Assembly: GCF_014633365.1 (NCBI RefSeq)
Contig: NC_068344.1
Location: forward strand, 9,811,669-9,875,668
DNA from: Diospyros lotus
Lineage: Eukaryota; Streptophyta; Magnoliopsida; Ericales; Ebenaceae
DNA length: 64,000 bases
Reading direction: 5' to 3'
Under the pieces are notes generated by a model. That model saw only the letters and a list, made by a program, of their open reading frames with translations. It was not told the DNA's origin and did not search any database. Below are positions 48,801-61,599 of the stretch, one piece after another (position 1 is the stretch's first letter; each line of letters starts with the position of its first letter). Position numbers and translations under genes: made by a program.

Positions 48801-50071
48801 TATGCTATGGTTAGCAAGTGCGAATTTGGTTGAAGGAAATGGTTTCCTTATGGACCCTATTTAAGGCTTAAGGTTGATTATATTATTCACCTGGAACGAT
48901 TTAAGGAGAGACATGGCGAGATTTGTTTTGCAATGTCTAATGTGTCAGCAAGTTAAGGCCGAGCGTCAGAAACTCTCAGATTTATGGCAATTGTTATCAA
49001 CTCGAAGTGGGAGTGGGATAATGCACCCATGGACCTTGCGTAGGGATTGCCTAGGATGGTGAAGAGAACGAGGTCGTTTGGGGTACTCATAGTCGGGATG
49101 ACTAAATCAATCCCTCCTGGATAAATAAGAAAATATTTTTCCTAAATCGTTGGGCAGAGATGTATATTAAGGAAATAGTATGACTGAATGGTATTCTGTC
49201 AAGTATATTGTGAAGTGTCATATGTTACCTCAGGGACTAAGTGGAAGTTCAGTACTACATTTCATCTACAGACATACCGATAGAAAGAGAGAACTCTTTA
49301 GGCAATGAAGGAGATGCTATTGGCACATGTGTTGGATTTCCTTGGTAGTTAGGGCGATCATCTTCCATCAGTGGAGTTCATTTATGAAAGTGATTAAGAT
49401 GCCAGTATTGGGACACCACCTTATAAGGCGTTTTATAGTAGTCCATGTAGGATGCCAGCGTGTTGGGAGGAGGATGGATATCGGGTCTTATTGGGGCCCC
49501 GGGTTATTAGAAAAACATTTTAGAAATCAGAATCGTTAGGGCCTAGGTGAGAACGGCCCAAGATAGATAGGGAAGTTATGTAGACCGAAAATACTGGGAT
49601 TCATAATTTGAGATGTGAGACCATGTATGATTAAGGGTGATGCCATGAGGAGCGTGCGATGTTTAGAGCTCGAGGGAAAACCCAACCCTCGTCCTATTGA
49701 CTCTTTCGAGAATCCTAGTGCGAATTGGACCTTTAACAGATAAATTAGCCTTGTTTGGCCAATGTGCATTCGGTGTGGCATGTATTAACAATAAGAAAGT
49801 TTGTGATGGATCCTTAGCATGTGATTGATTTTTCTTTAGACTATAAAAGTCATGCGCAAGGTGTGACATGAGAAAATGTCATTGAACATTCCAGAATGAT
49901 AAGAGAATGAATAGGAGTATAGATTGAATCTGTTTGTAATGGCCGGTGGCAATGTCACAATCAGGGCGAGGTTGCTTGAAAATTTGAGGATGAGCTCAGA
50001 CATTTCCTTTCCAATTGTTCGTGTGGTCAGATGCAAATTTGGGGACCAAATTCTTTGAAGGGGGGAGAAAC
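45874..50071 (+). mobile_element. Decayed internal region of gypsy element
   Basis: About 4.2 kb between the two LTRs, shorter than a full gag-pol. Up to about 48850 no domain is readable with confidence; stops are dense. The integrase remnant is listed separately. The region ends with the polypurine tract aaggggggagaaa at about 50058-50070. A (TA)n run lies at 46069-46087. Confidence 0.75.
48850..49510 (+). pseudogene. Integrase remnant of gypsy element
   Basis: The stretch MARFVLQCLMCQQVKAERQK carries the two Cys of the HHCC zinc domain. Next are GVLIVGMTKSI and, after shifts, KWKFSTTFHLQT, MLLAHVLDFLGS, and then KAFYSSPCRMP. This follows the order of a gypsy integrase core with many frameshifts and stops. 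The catalytic residues cannot be read with confidence. It supports a chromovirus or related gypsy identity for the 42-53 kb element. Confidence 0.72.
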
Positions 50072-53000
50072 TGTAACAACTTGTTAGAGGGTCTAGGCGT
50101 TTTCAAGTATTTTATTTCGGACTCAAAATTTTTGCTTTAATTAATTGAGGATTGAAGATATATTTTTTTTTATTTATTGATGGAATAAAGTGTAAGTGGA
50201 AATAAGAATTTGGTAGCCCATCCAAATGGAATTCAAAAATGTGGGAAAAGTCCAAATGAATTGGGCCATTAAGATGTGTTTAGAATTTTAATTATATTAT
50301 GAATAGGTCTAAGTGTTTTATTACTTGATGGCAATTTAATGGCATTTTAAATGTGGGTCTAAGTATTTTAATACTTGATGATAAATCTCTTTGATGGCAT
50401 AGAAATAATTTTAGATTTATATAATTTTATTTTGTGATTCATATAATCGTGAAAATAAGTATATGGGTATAATTTTTAATAAATTTGGAAATAATGAAAT
50501 AAGCCTCAATTAATTAGTTAATGAGTCTATGGGTTTATCAGGTGGGTTGTATAATTGTTGGGTTGCGCTTGGGTCCAATGATGAAGGAATTTAAAACTTT
50601 GTGTGAATAAGAAAAAGAATAATGAAAAATAAAAAAAATAAGTGTCAAAGGTCATAAATGCCCTAAAAAGTTTATTTGTTATAAAAACAAAGTAGGGACA
50701 ATTGAGTCTTTCTAAAACTGGCGAACAGAGCTAGTGTCGCAGCCCTTTTCCTTCTGTGCACTGTGCTTGTTTCCATTTTAGTGTCAATTTGCTTATCTTC
50801 CTTGGCCCCTACTGCTGCATTGCCCTTCAACTTCTTCTTTAGCCGTTCTTCTTCTTCATATCCTTCATCTTCTTCTCCCATTGTTTGTTTTGCGTCTGGA
50901 GCTTCAACGAAGGATTCTTCATCAGGCAAGTTCTTCTCTTCACACCACTCTTTTATGCATTTAGATGATTAGTTGAACTAATCTTCTTCTTCTTCATTCT
51001 TTGTAAATTTACTGTTCATATCTATATATATACATATATACACCTAGTTATATTTCCTTCTAACCTAGCTTTGAATCACCCCAAATTGTCATTATTTTCC
51101 ATTGGGATTGTCTTCCCCAATCTTCTTTCAGAATGGGGTAGCCCATAGGTATTGCCTGTGTTATATATATATATATATATATGTATAAATCGTCGTCTTC
51201 GTAAACAAGTTGTTGAATTGTTTCTCAGTCATCCGAATAGAAAATGGCTTATCCGAATGAGTTTTGAGAAGCCATATGAGTGACATCCGGATGAGTGGGT
51301 GTCTCATCTGGATATATATATCAACCCATCCGAATACTACCCTCCAAAGATAGCTTTATTCGGATAGTTCACCATGACAGCAACTTCAGGCCCATTTTCG
51401 ACCTTTATGAATCCCGATTATTTGAAAAATTAAAACACAAAAGTTGTAGATATTTCTCTTGGATTTCCGTATCATTTTGAATCATCTCAATCGGAGTTCA
51501 GACGAGAGAGATGTGCCCAAAATACGAAACGCTATCGAACTATATATTCACATTCGAATATAACGCAATAGCAGCAAACTTCAAGCCAAATTTAGACCTC
51601 CATTAAACCCGAATATTTGAAAACTCAAAAAATAAAAGTTGTAGATCTTTTTCTTGGATTTTCATATCATCTTGAATCATCTCAATTGAAGTTTGGACGG
51701 GAAAGTTATGCCCAAAATACGAAACCTTGTCGAAGTTGAATTTCTGAAACATGGTGCATCCGGATGTCTTAGCCCATATCCGGATGTGCTACTGCAGCAT
51801 CCGGATATCATTGTCAATCACTCCCAGAGACATCCGAATACACCTTCAACCATCTGGATATCACTTAATGCTCATCCAACATATTCGAATAGGCCATAAC
51901 CCATCCGAATACACTTTCCCATATTTGAATATATATGCTAAAATCCAAATACCCTATTTAATTTTCAAAAATACATATCAATGTCAATTTAGCATAATTA
52001 TTAAATGAATCATTGAAGATTATTGTGATGGGAAAGATAGCATATTAAATCTATATTACTCCTCAAATGGTGAATCAAGATTTAACCTTAAATAGCATCT
52101 CCCAAAATTATTTATGTGTTATAATTTACATCTTAATCGAGGTAAATGTTATGAAATAAGATATGTTGAATTATTTGATGATGGTAAAATACTCGGTATG
52201 GGTAAATGGTGTTGAAAGAATGAATATTGAGAAATAAGAATTTAAATACATGTGGTTGGCAAATTCATACATGTACATGTGACATATACATATATGTTTT
52301 GTGCACCTATTATTTTGCGCGGAGGGAGAAATGGTACCCTAGAACATCTGGTGCAGGACGAGGTGGCTATAGCTCGGCAGGTTGACTCTATATTTATTTG
52401 TAAGATTTTATGGAACTTATGCACTTTTGCATGCATCGATTTATGGCTTGAGAGCCGGGGAAATTAATATTGATAATGACATTATGCACTCTTGCATGTA
52501 TTGATTGATGGCTTGCGAGCCTGTGAGAATTGATAATGATATTGAAATTTTATGCGCATTTACATAGTGCTACATGGTGACATGATGTAGTAAGTTGAAT
52601 TGATAAATTCATGAATTATGAATCTTGTATATAATTGTGGAGTTATTGATTACTCTTTTTGGTGTCATCATGTTATTGGATTCTATATATTGTCCATTGT
52701 TTCTCGCATTTTCTGAGTCTTGTGGCTCACTTGATCTTCTTTGTCATTCTAGGTAAATGAAAGACTGTTATTGGGGGTAAGTCCAGTAGGACTGCAGTCC
52801 AGGGATAGTGATGTACGGAGACGCGTCCTAAATTCAAAAATCCTAATTAGTGATTTGGTGAGATTTTTAGTGATGAGAATCTATTATGTTTATTGGCATT
52901 TGAGTCTCTTATTATTTTGTATGGCCATTGAGACTAGGGTTATGAGATTCTAAAAATGTAATTGAACCTTAATTTAATTTTCGCTACTAGAAATGAAATG

Positions 53001-53079
53001 AGTTGTTAATTGAGTTCAGTTTTGTTCTACATCATCTATGTAAGGATCTTCTTTCGAATATTCGGAAGCGGGCCTTACA
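50072..53079 (+). mobile_element. 3' LTR of gypsy element (3.0 kb)
   Basis: Starts tgtaacaacttg, ends gcgggccttaca. It pairs with 42759-45857, differing by scattered transitions, two deletions and microsatellite length (51161-51182). It is followed at once by the 3' LTR end of the copia element. Confidence 0.9.
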
Positions 53080-53187
53080 CATTGTGTTATTCGTTTTGTT
53101 CATTTTATATTCAAATTAATAGATTTTAGTATTTGTCTTGGTCTTAGTCTTGTGACTGTGTGTTTGTTTGGAGGAGATTTCTCGACA
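53080..53187 (+). mobile_element. End of the copia 3' LTR
   Basis: Starting cattgtgttattc and ending ttctcgaca, matching 40628-40726 apart from a short insertion. It shows that the gypsy element sits inside the copia element. Confidence 0.85.
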
Positions 53188-54290
53188 ATAGTTAAAAAGC
53201 AAAAAAAATATCGAAACTGGTCATTCAAATGCTAAAGTTGATTTAATTGTGAAATTGAGTCCGAATTTAAAGAAGTTTATTTTACTCATGGAAAATCTGT
53301 TGGTTGACTAGACTACATTAGGTTGTTCTTGAGTGAAAGATATGATTTTGAGGATGTTAGTATTTTTGTAGTAAAGAGTATGACCTCATTTGTGGCAATC
53401 AAATGATGTTTACTTTGTTAATTTTCATTAACTATAGATGATTGTCCCCAATATTTAGTATGAAATATGTTATGAGAAATGTTCTTTGAATCCTCAAAAT
53501 ATTTGTTGTGTTGTGTTGTTTGTTTAACTATAATTATCCTTTTTATTTGATAATATAATAAGTAAACTAGCTTGTCAATAGTTTGATAAATTATTATATC
53601 TTAAAGAATTATATATTATACATAATAATATGATGAATATTTTAAATAACCCTAATCATAATAACCAAAAAATTGAATTTGAATTTAATTTTTTTCTTGT
53701 TTTATTAGGGAGTAGTTCTTTCATTTATTAAGAAGAATATTCACTTATCTATTAAATAATTTAATTGTAGATTAATAAAACAATAAAATCAATGAAATTG
53801 TTATAATGATTATACAATACAACAACAAAAAAAATTAAAAAATGGTAAACAAATGATAAGTTGTATTCAAGCAGCTATCAAACATTTAATCTTTAATAAA
53901 AAGTAGTGTAACAAAAATTGATATTCATAATAATTGACAAAAATTGAAAATGAAAATTATGATTTTTAATACTTTTTATAGAAGAAGAATCATAATAATC
54001 TACTAGGAATATTGAAATATCTTAAAATTAATATTTTTATTTTGGATGAGTTAGTAATATAAGATGTAAATAATTATAATATTAGAAATTCAACTGTAAC
54101 AATTTTTAACATAGTTAACACATAAATAACATAGTCAATTAAAATTTAATTATAATTAGGTAAACTCACACATTAACCAAAACAAACAAAGTACTAAGCA
54201 CATTAATTAGCCTAATATTATTGTTATTATAAATTCTTTTATAAAAATTTTGTATAGAATAACTTGCACATTACACGGGTCTTAAGCTAG
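53188..54290. other. AT-rich sequence; possible Helitron 3' end near 54287
   Basis: No gene seen. Near 54275-54290 the text attacacgggtcttaagctag resembles a Helitron 3' terminus (GC-rich stem remnant then CTAG before T), but the left stem arm and a TC start are not visible. Confidence 0.3.
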
Positions 54291-54329
54291 TTATATCTTG
54301 TAAATGAAAAAAAATTTACCCTAATTAAG

Positions 54330-54765
54330 AGTGTGTAAACAGTTGATTCGATTATCGAACCAACTAAAATCAATTAACCAATTAAACTGAGCATAAAAAC
54401 AAAATCGAATCGAATCAACTGATTAACCCAAGAATTCAAATAGTATAAATTGAATCGAACTGAATCGATTAAATTGAAAAAACATAAAAAAATTGAAAAA
54501 AATCAAAATAACGATAAAAAATACATAAATTAAAAAATAAATAATATTATTTTATAAATATTAAAATAATATCGTTTTAAAGTTCAATCGATGGTTCAGT
54601 TAGTTTAATTTTTTTAACTAAAAAATTAAATTAAAAATAAAAAACAAAACCAAAAACTAAATTTTTGAAAAAAATTAATTGAATCAAATTGATAAAAAAA
54701 AAAAACTAATCCAAACCTACCTATTCAATCAGTTAAATTCGATTAATTCGAGAGCCAAACTTTTT
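54330..54765. mobile_element. Decayed hAT-type repeat with GAATCGAATC-like motifs
   Basis: Both ends are rich in 'gaatcgaatc' and 'gattaattcg' wording and the centre is A-rich, like decayed relatives of the 'cggttcggtt' hAT elements. Exact ends and a target duplication could not be found. Confidence 0.4.
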
Positions 54766-55824
54766 CCCTCTTTAACCCTAATTGCCAAGTTAACAAAACC
54801 AAGAAAATTGCGAGATTAATTAATTTGCACTACAAGCCATGATGTAGTACTAGCCCTTTGGAAACGCTAAAACTTGACCCACCAATCCCATTTCCCGTAA
54901 AAGTCACTAAAACTATGAGTATCATGCAACTGTCCTCACATCACTCTCGCTGTCTTCCTAAGCATTAACCTCATTATTATTTATGCAAACCACAATGAAT
55001 ACATATAATGGAATCACCAAATTTTTTTTATTGCATTTGTCTTACAAAAAATGAAGAGTTTTAAGACTAACATAATGGGCTATGAATGGGAAAATAACTC
55101 TATTTCTTTGGTAATATAAACATTATTTTTATGTTTTAGAAATGCATTATAATTGCCTATAAGAATTTTATTTTATATATGCCTTTTCATGAGGTCTCAA
55201 AACTAAGAACCCATCTCAACCCTTTTCGTGTTTTTTAAGAAAAGAAAAACCCTTTTTCCTATTTTTTTGGATAAAATTTTCTATTATTTATAAAATTTCG
55301 ATAATATGAGAAATTTCAAAAGTTGATGGTATTTCAAATTCTATGTATTTTATAATTTTATTAATTTTTAAGGCTTATGTAAAGGCCTTATTACCAATAT
55401 TTCATCTTTTAACAAGTGATTTTATATTTTTAAAAAACTATTTTCTAAATCTAAAAATGATGTCTGTTTTAAATTAGAAATTGATAATAAAAGACATAAG
55501 TATTTGTAAAATGATAATAATTAAATAGTAAATAATTTGAAAATTAGATATAATTATAAAAATTAACATTAATATATTTAAATTATATTAAAATATAACA
55601 TATAATCATTCAACCAAGGGTTAAAGGTTTCTTCAATACGAATTTTTCACTTAATTTATGTTGCTAAAAGTCTGTTAAAAATCTTAAATATTTGAGTAAA
55701 AAACTCAATCATCTTTAAAGTGACAACACTTTATGAATTTTTAATTTTTTAAAAAATCAAAAACTTATGAATAAACAACTTCTGATATCTTCATACAATC
55801 TCTTATAAACTTTTCATAAACTTA
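54766..55824. other. AT-rich sequence, no gene seen
   Basis: No protein-like frame, RNA gene or element end recognised. Confidence 0.4.
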
Positions 55825-56333
55825 GGGTGTGTTCTTTTTACTTTTTAATTTTCAATTTTGAGTTTTAAATTTATTTTCAGTTTTCTATTTTGATACTCTG
55901 TTTTTAAAAAATTAAAAACACGTTCTCTTTGTCATTTTAAAAAATTATTTTTCAAAATAGAAAATTAGAAAACGTGTTCTCTTTGAAATTTTGAAAATAT
56001 TTTTTAATGATATTTTATTCAATAAATTTGATTATTAATTAAATTATAAATATTTAATGTTAATATATTATTAAAATATATATATACATTTTAAAGTTAA
56101 TAAATTTTATAATATTTTTTCCATTACAATAATAAAATATGAATAAATAAATATGTTTTAAGTTTTGACTTTGTTTTGGATAAAAATACTCAAAATAATT
56201 TTTTGTTGTTTTGAGTTTTCTTTATAATTTTTTTTAAAAAATATATTTTTAAAAATAATAAAGAGAACGTATTTTTATTATTTTAAAAAATTAAAAATTA
56301 AAAATAATTTAAAAATGCTAAAGAGAACTCAAC
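55825..56333. mobile_element. MITE-like element with 'tgtgttctctttt' ends
   Basis: The left end gggtgtgttctttttac and the right end gctaaagagaactcaac form imperfect inverted repeats that extend into 'ttttaattttYaatttt'. The same word also occurs inverted inside (near 55920 and 55972). The target duplication is unclear. Confidence 0.6.
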
Positions 56334-56479
56334 TTTATTTTCTTAAAACATCAACAAACTTAAACCTAACTTTAATCTTAAATCAGATAAAACCAGCCAT
56401 TAAGCGAATGGATAGGAAAAGAAAGGCAATGGTACTGACATTATTATTAAATTAAAAAGAAAGAGTTTTGGGGCTTTCC

Positions 56480-59451
56480 ATTTCCAAACTCATTTAAATT
56501 CGATATCCGTTAGCTTTCTGTCACCATCTCTGGAATTTGTAGACTAAAAGGCCGTGCAATGAGCCAATTTCTTCTTCCTCTACTCTGCCTTTGTCCTTTG
56601 TCTTTTTCCCCATCAAGTTACTCTCTTTCTCTCCCTCCTCTTTCTTTCTTGTCTTGAGTATTTCTTTCAAGCTTCCGATTTTTAGCAGATTCTCTTCTCT
56701 CGCGTTCTGCCTAAAGTTTTGTGGACGGTCTCCTCTCATTCCTGCAGGTTCTTGCAGGTGGGTGTTTCTGGAACGCATTTCGTGGCAATTTTTTCTGGGG
56801 CCTTTACAATCTGGTCTGACAAAACTGACAGTCTGTTTTTTTTTTTTTTAAAATTTTTGATGATTGTTTCATAATTGTTTTTTAGCTGGAAGAGATGAAG
56901 GGCAAACGGTTAGTTAAACCGCGTGTTTTCCTGTGATTTTCAAGAAATCAAAAACCCATTCCCAGTTGCCGAAAATGAATTGTTTTTTTAGATGATCAGG
57001 AGGAATCTTGTTGGATTAACAGTACTGGGTTGAGTTTTTTTATTCGATCGCTTTTAGTTTCCTATTTCACGTTCATTTTCTCGGGAACATGAAGGGTTGA
57101 GAATTCCTCATTGTTGGTACTGCCGTACTTCCAGTTTTCAATACCCACCTGCGAAAAGTTATTTGTATACTGTGTACTGCGGTTAGGGTTCCTTACCTGT
57201 AGCTTAGTCCTAAAGCGATCATACTCTCTTGTTGTTTATACTTGCAATTATGGTCATCTTATGACCATGTGTTCGAGGCCCATCTTGTTCTCATGTTCTT
57301 GTCTTTTATGGTTCGGTTTGTCTAGAACAGAATAGTCAAATTAAACTCGTTGATCTTATTTCCTGATCTTGTCTAATTCCATAAATTTAGAACGAGTTCC
57401 TACTCTCTTTTTCTTTTGTTATCTTCCCCCTCCCTGTTAAATGGTAATTAGCTTTTCCTTAAATCACTGCAAAGAAGAACTTATATTCTGCGTATTTCAG
57501 AAACACACATATTGCATTTTTAGCTACTTTGGTTGTTCTTGTTGCTGTTCTAGGAAATTGGATCTATCTTGACATTGTATTGATATGGTTGTTGTGACTG
57601 TGAACTTACAGGCAATGCAGGAGTGAACTTCAGTGACAGGCAGTTTATCAGGATTTCATAATTTGGAAGGTCTGATTCTATTTTCCTATGTATGGTTATC
57701 AAGAATTTGAAAATATATTCACTGCTAACATAACAAATACTTCCTACATGTTCTTGTAACTTGTCTTGCTAGCATATTCAATCTCTAGCACTTGAAACAG
57801 AAGCTTTTAGAGCACACTAATTGTACCAATGCTGTTTCTTAATGCACACTTTTTATCTTTGAACAAGCTGTTTCTTTTTAGAGATTGGCTACTAGAAAAT
57901 CCTAATATCCATGAAATACCATTTTGGATGCACATGCAAGACAATTGCTCACATTTATATGGAAGTACAAAAAAGATAGACCTTTCTTTCAGTAGATTTG
58001 AAGAAAGAGCTCAATTAAATTGCAACCTTATGTTCACATGACCAATTCAAGTTGTAATTCAACTAATCTTTAGAGTTTGGTTGAGAAATAAATAGATGTT
58101 TGAAATGAGTTTAATGTGTATTTCAAAGTGGTTCAATTCAAGGTACAAGCATACAAGTTTATTACGTACAAGTTGTGGCTTTGGTGGCATGTTAGATCAC
58201 TTCCATGTAAACTAGCCAATCTCCATAGTTTATTTCTAAAAGGATCGAGTCTTCATATGAATTTGCATTCTCTCCCCTTGTGGATTGAGTTCTCTATGAT
58301 ATATCTTCAAGTGAGGTGACACATCATACGTGAATATCCTTAATCTCACCCTTGGGAAATTAAGTCCTCCATTTGTCACTCTGGTAATTGAGTTTTTCAT
58401 GATATTTCACCAAGTGTTAGCTTTGTGAGGTGACAGAGTTGCACCTTGATATTCTATTTGGTGATTATCTAGCTCTCCCCCGTCCTAGATCCAATAATAC
58501 ATGTATGCGTGACTCCTACTGTGATTCTTTTCAACTCACTGTTGATCCATTCACAGAAGTGAATAAAGTTTGGACCAAAATGATAATAAAATGCAACACA
58601 AAGTTTTGACTTGAGATACTTTCAACACCTTGGCAATGGTTTGTTGCTCCTAAACTATACTAATTCTAACAACATTAAATAAGACTTAAAAATCATGTCT
58701 TTGTGTCTTTCATTGATTCTTTCAAATTCCAATACATCTGAGGTGAAAAGGGAGTGAAGTTACCATCTGAACCAACCCAATAGACGGGATTTGAACCTAT
58801 TCTAATGGATTTGTTTGAATGGATTGAGATTTAGAGAGCTGATTTTTTGATCAGTTTTCTTTGAATGCCAAATTCCAATCTACATATTGCAGTTATTTCT
58901 TAATTTTTTGGACTGAAATCACGTATTTGTCTTATATTTTGTCTAATTGTGAATTCTATTTGTTTTCTCCCTCTTTTTTTAGGGAGGGAGGAAAATGAAG
59001 ACCATAATGAGAAAGTGAATTCACTAACAAGTTACCTAGGGAGAGCTTGAAGATCTAATATGTGTTCATTGTTCAAGGATAGTGTTAACTTCTATTTTAG
59101 AAATGGAAGACCTTTATCCTTAGTCTGTCTATCAAGGCAGTTTTCATCAACCGCAGGAGGCCACTCCATCATAGGTGTCCAGTGACCTTTGTGGGTTTTC
59201 TCCCGTTATTTGGTTTTTCATTTATCTTGCACATTCATTCTCTATTTGTTTAATTGCTTTATATATTATCTAGATGTGATATTGGTTATTAGTTAGTGTT
59301 AGAATCTTTCTTGATAGCTTGCTAATCCACAATGTTAAAAACTTCCAGATATGTTGGTCATTGATCAACAACTATTAAAAGGAACTATTAGCAGAAATTC
59401 CATTGCTTTTACACTACTTGTTAGGGAAAAATCTAGGATTTCTGTATCAGT
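56480..59451 (+). other. Putative 5' region of an unidentified multi-exon gene
   Basis: A C/T-rich stretch (56490-56757), as in plant 5' leaders, is followed by several short segments with good splice signals. An acceptor ttttttag precedes ctggaagagATGAAGGGC and a donor near 56909. An exon-like segment at 57612-57668 lies between tgaacttacag and gaag/gtctga. Another begins after tttttttag near 58981 with a short upstream frame MKTIMRK. A later one reads MEDLYP stop SVYQGSFHQPQEATPS stop VSSDLCGF (59104 onwards; both stops are TAG). After aacttccag an open frame MLVIDQQLLKGTISRN, then SIAFTLLVREKSRISVS runs straight into the LTR at 59452. No product is recognised. It could be a real gene cut by the retroelement, or a pseudogene. 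Confidence 0.35.
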
Positions 59452-60020
59452 TGTTGGGATTTATATAGATATAAAATCAAAGAAAAATTGCACTTACAGA
59501 AAAGAGGAGGAACATAAATATTTTAATGTGGTTCGCTTTCTCAATAAATCTACTTCCATGATCCCTAAATTGGATAATTCACTAATTACCATACTTACAA
59601 CTTTTGAATGGAAAAATTGAAAGCCCTCTGTTAACTCAAACCACCTTAATAACCTAGTTACATCCTCTTTAAATATCCTTGGGTATTGTGATAGGCCAAG
59701 ACGTTTGCAACATGTTCCTGTTAGAAATGCAAGGGACATGTAATGTGCTGTCAAAGAGTTAGTCTAGGTTGTTGGCCCACATTCACATCATGCAGTTATT
59801 AGCTATTTATTTTCCATATGTTAAACAATAAATAGTTGTTTCCTTATTTGTAGCAATCGTGATCTTAAGTTTAGGAGAAGTGGTTAAACTTTATGTATTT
59901 AAATTCTATCAGATTCAATAAGACGGGCAGTGAATATTTTCATCCAAATTTTGTGGTTTATTCTCACCATAAGAGAATTCTATCTACTCACAATTGTAAT
60001 CAAGCTTTAACCGGGACCTA
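59452..60020 (+). mobile_element. 5' LTR of Reina-like chromovirus
   Basis: Starts tgttgggatttatat, about 570 bp, and ends near ccgggaccta just before the primer site. The short length and the 'aatcaaagaaaaattgcac...cagaaaagagg' start fit small chromovirus LTRs. The 3' copy lies outside the window. Confidence 0.65.
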
Positions 60021-60024
60021 TTAT

Positions 60025-60037
60025 TGGTATTAGAGCC
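60025..60037 (+). promoter_or_regulatory. Primer binding site of chromovirus
   Basis: tggtattagagcc, one base from the standard tRNA-Met primer site (C to T). Confidence 0.8.
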
Positions 60038-60046
60038 GTGACTACA

Positions 60047-61100
60047 ATGACATCCAACAAAGAAAGAATCGAAAATTTAGAGATTGGGCCAGGGGGACTC
60101 CAAGATGGAATGAGTAGAATGGAAAGCGACGTAGCTGAAAGATTGTGCCATATAGAAGAAACCATCAGCAAGCTGTCTGCGGTGTTGCTTACCAATAAAA
60201 CAGGATCCAGCAGTGCCGGTGACCACAACGGCCAATCCAGTAGTAACAAGGAAGAGAATAGAGAAGGTATGGAAGGAGGCAGACCAATGATCTCCTCCAA
60301 GATAGCTAAGCTTGAGTTTCCAAGGTATTCGAGTGATGACCCAACATAATGGTTCAATCGTGTTAACCAATTTTTCGAATATCAAGGCACCATAGAAGCA
60401 CAACAAGTATCATTGGCTTCATTCCACCTTGAAGGAGAAGCTAATCAATGGTGGCAATGGCTACGCCGAACTTACAATGAAGAAGAGAAAGTGGTGACAT
60501 GGGCTGATTTTGAGGAAGAGCTGTGGGTGCGATTCGGACCTACTAAGTGCGAAGACTTTGATGAAGTTTTATCGCGGATAAAACAGGTTGGCTCACTATG
60601 GGATAACCAAAAGGAATTTGAAAAACTAGGAAATCGTGTGCAAGGATGGACACAGAAAGCATTGGTGGGGACTTTCATGGGAGGGCTCAAACCAGAAATA
60701 TTTGAGAGCAACTGAATGTTTAAGCCAAAGTCTCTAAAGGAGGTAATCGGCCTTGCTTGCATGCGGGATGAGTAGGTAACTTGCCAACGAAAGATCACAT
60801 GGCCACCACCATTCAATCAAGCACTGTTAGAGCTACCAACTCCAATAAAAACAAAACTGACATCTCCAATGAAATGCCTGTCTTGGGAAGAAATGCAAAA
60901 AAAGGTGAGCTCAAGGCCTTAGTTTTAACTGTGATGAAAAGTTTACTACAGGACATAAATGCAGCGATCCACACCTTCTATTGCTAGAAGGGGACACCTT
61001 GAAGGAAGAGGTAGATGGGTGAAATAGAGGAAGCACCAACTGCGTTTCAACCTGAACCCAAAATTTCCTTACATGCCTTAACAGGGTGGTGGACAACCTC
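60047..61100 (+). pseudogene. Gag of Reina-like chromovirus, broken
   Basis: Starts MTSNKERIENLE at an ATG ten bases after the primer site. An N-terminal coiled region is followed by Retrotrans_gag (PF03732) hallmarks: WFNRVNQFFEYQG, then FHLEGEANQWWQWL, then TWADFEEELWVRFGP. A zinc-knuckle-like segment is near 60915-60960, where the first Cys is replaced (SFNCDEKFTTGHKC). The frame is broken by TAA at 60347, TGA at 60713, TAG at 60773 and a frameshift in a run of seven A at 60897-60903. Structural gag would form the virus-like particle and bind RNA; this copy cannot. Confidence 0.85.
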
Positions 61101-61440
61101 TAAAACCATGAGTGTCGCCGAGAATTGGACAATACGAAGTCGTGGTGCTCATTGACAGTGGCTCTACCCACAACTTCATCACTGAGAAGATAACTAACTT
61201 GTTACAAGTGCCAGTTATTCCCATCGAGCTTTTCAATGTGAGAGTAGCCAACGGAAGTCCATTAAAATGCCAAGGGAGATTTAAGCATGTGCAAATCCTA
61301 CTTCAGGGTATTCCTTTTTCCCTTACACTCTACTCTTTACCATTAACTGGTTTGGACTTGGTACTAGGTGTGTAATGGCTAGAACAACTTGGGACTGTGG
61401 TGTGTAATTGGAAGGAGATGACTATGGAGTCCCAATGGCA
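61100..61440 (+). pseudogene. Aspartic protease of chromovirus, broken
   Basis: The frame IGQYEVVVLIDSGSTHNFI has the catalytic D-S-G-S motif of retropepsin-like proteases, here intact. LPLTGLDLVLGV stop WLEQLG is the conserved C-terminal part, with a TAA (61373-61375) in place of a Gln codon. A one-base shift near 61112 separates it from gag. In a live element the enzyme would cut the gag-pol polyprotein. Confidence 0.85.
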
Positions 61441-61599
61441 GAATCAAGCTCAAAGGCTACAAGGGATCAATAAACAGCCCATTCAAGCTGCATCCTTGAA
61501 AGCGGTTTCAAAGGAACTCAAGCAAGAGAGTTCCATGTTTGCTATTTGCGTACAACCTTGGGGAAAAATAGCAACAGCTGCCATCCAGATATGCAGTGG

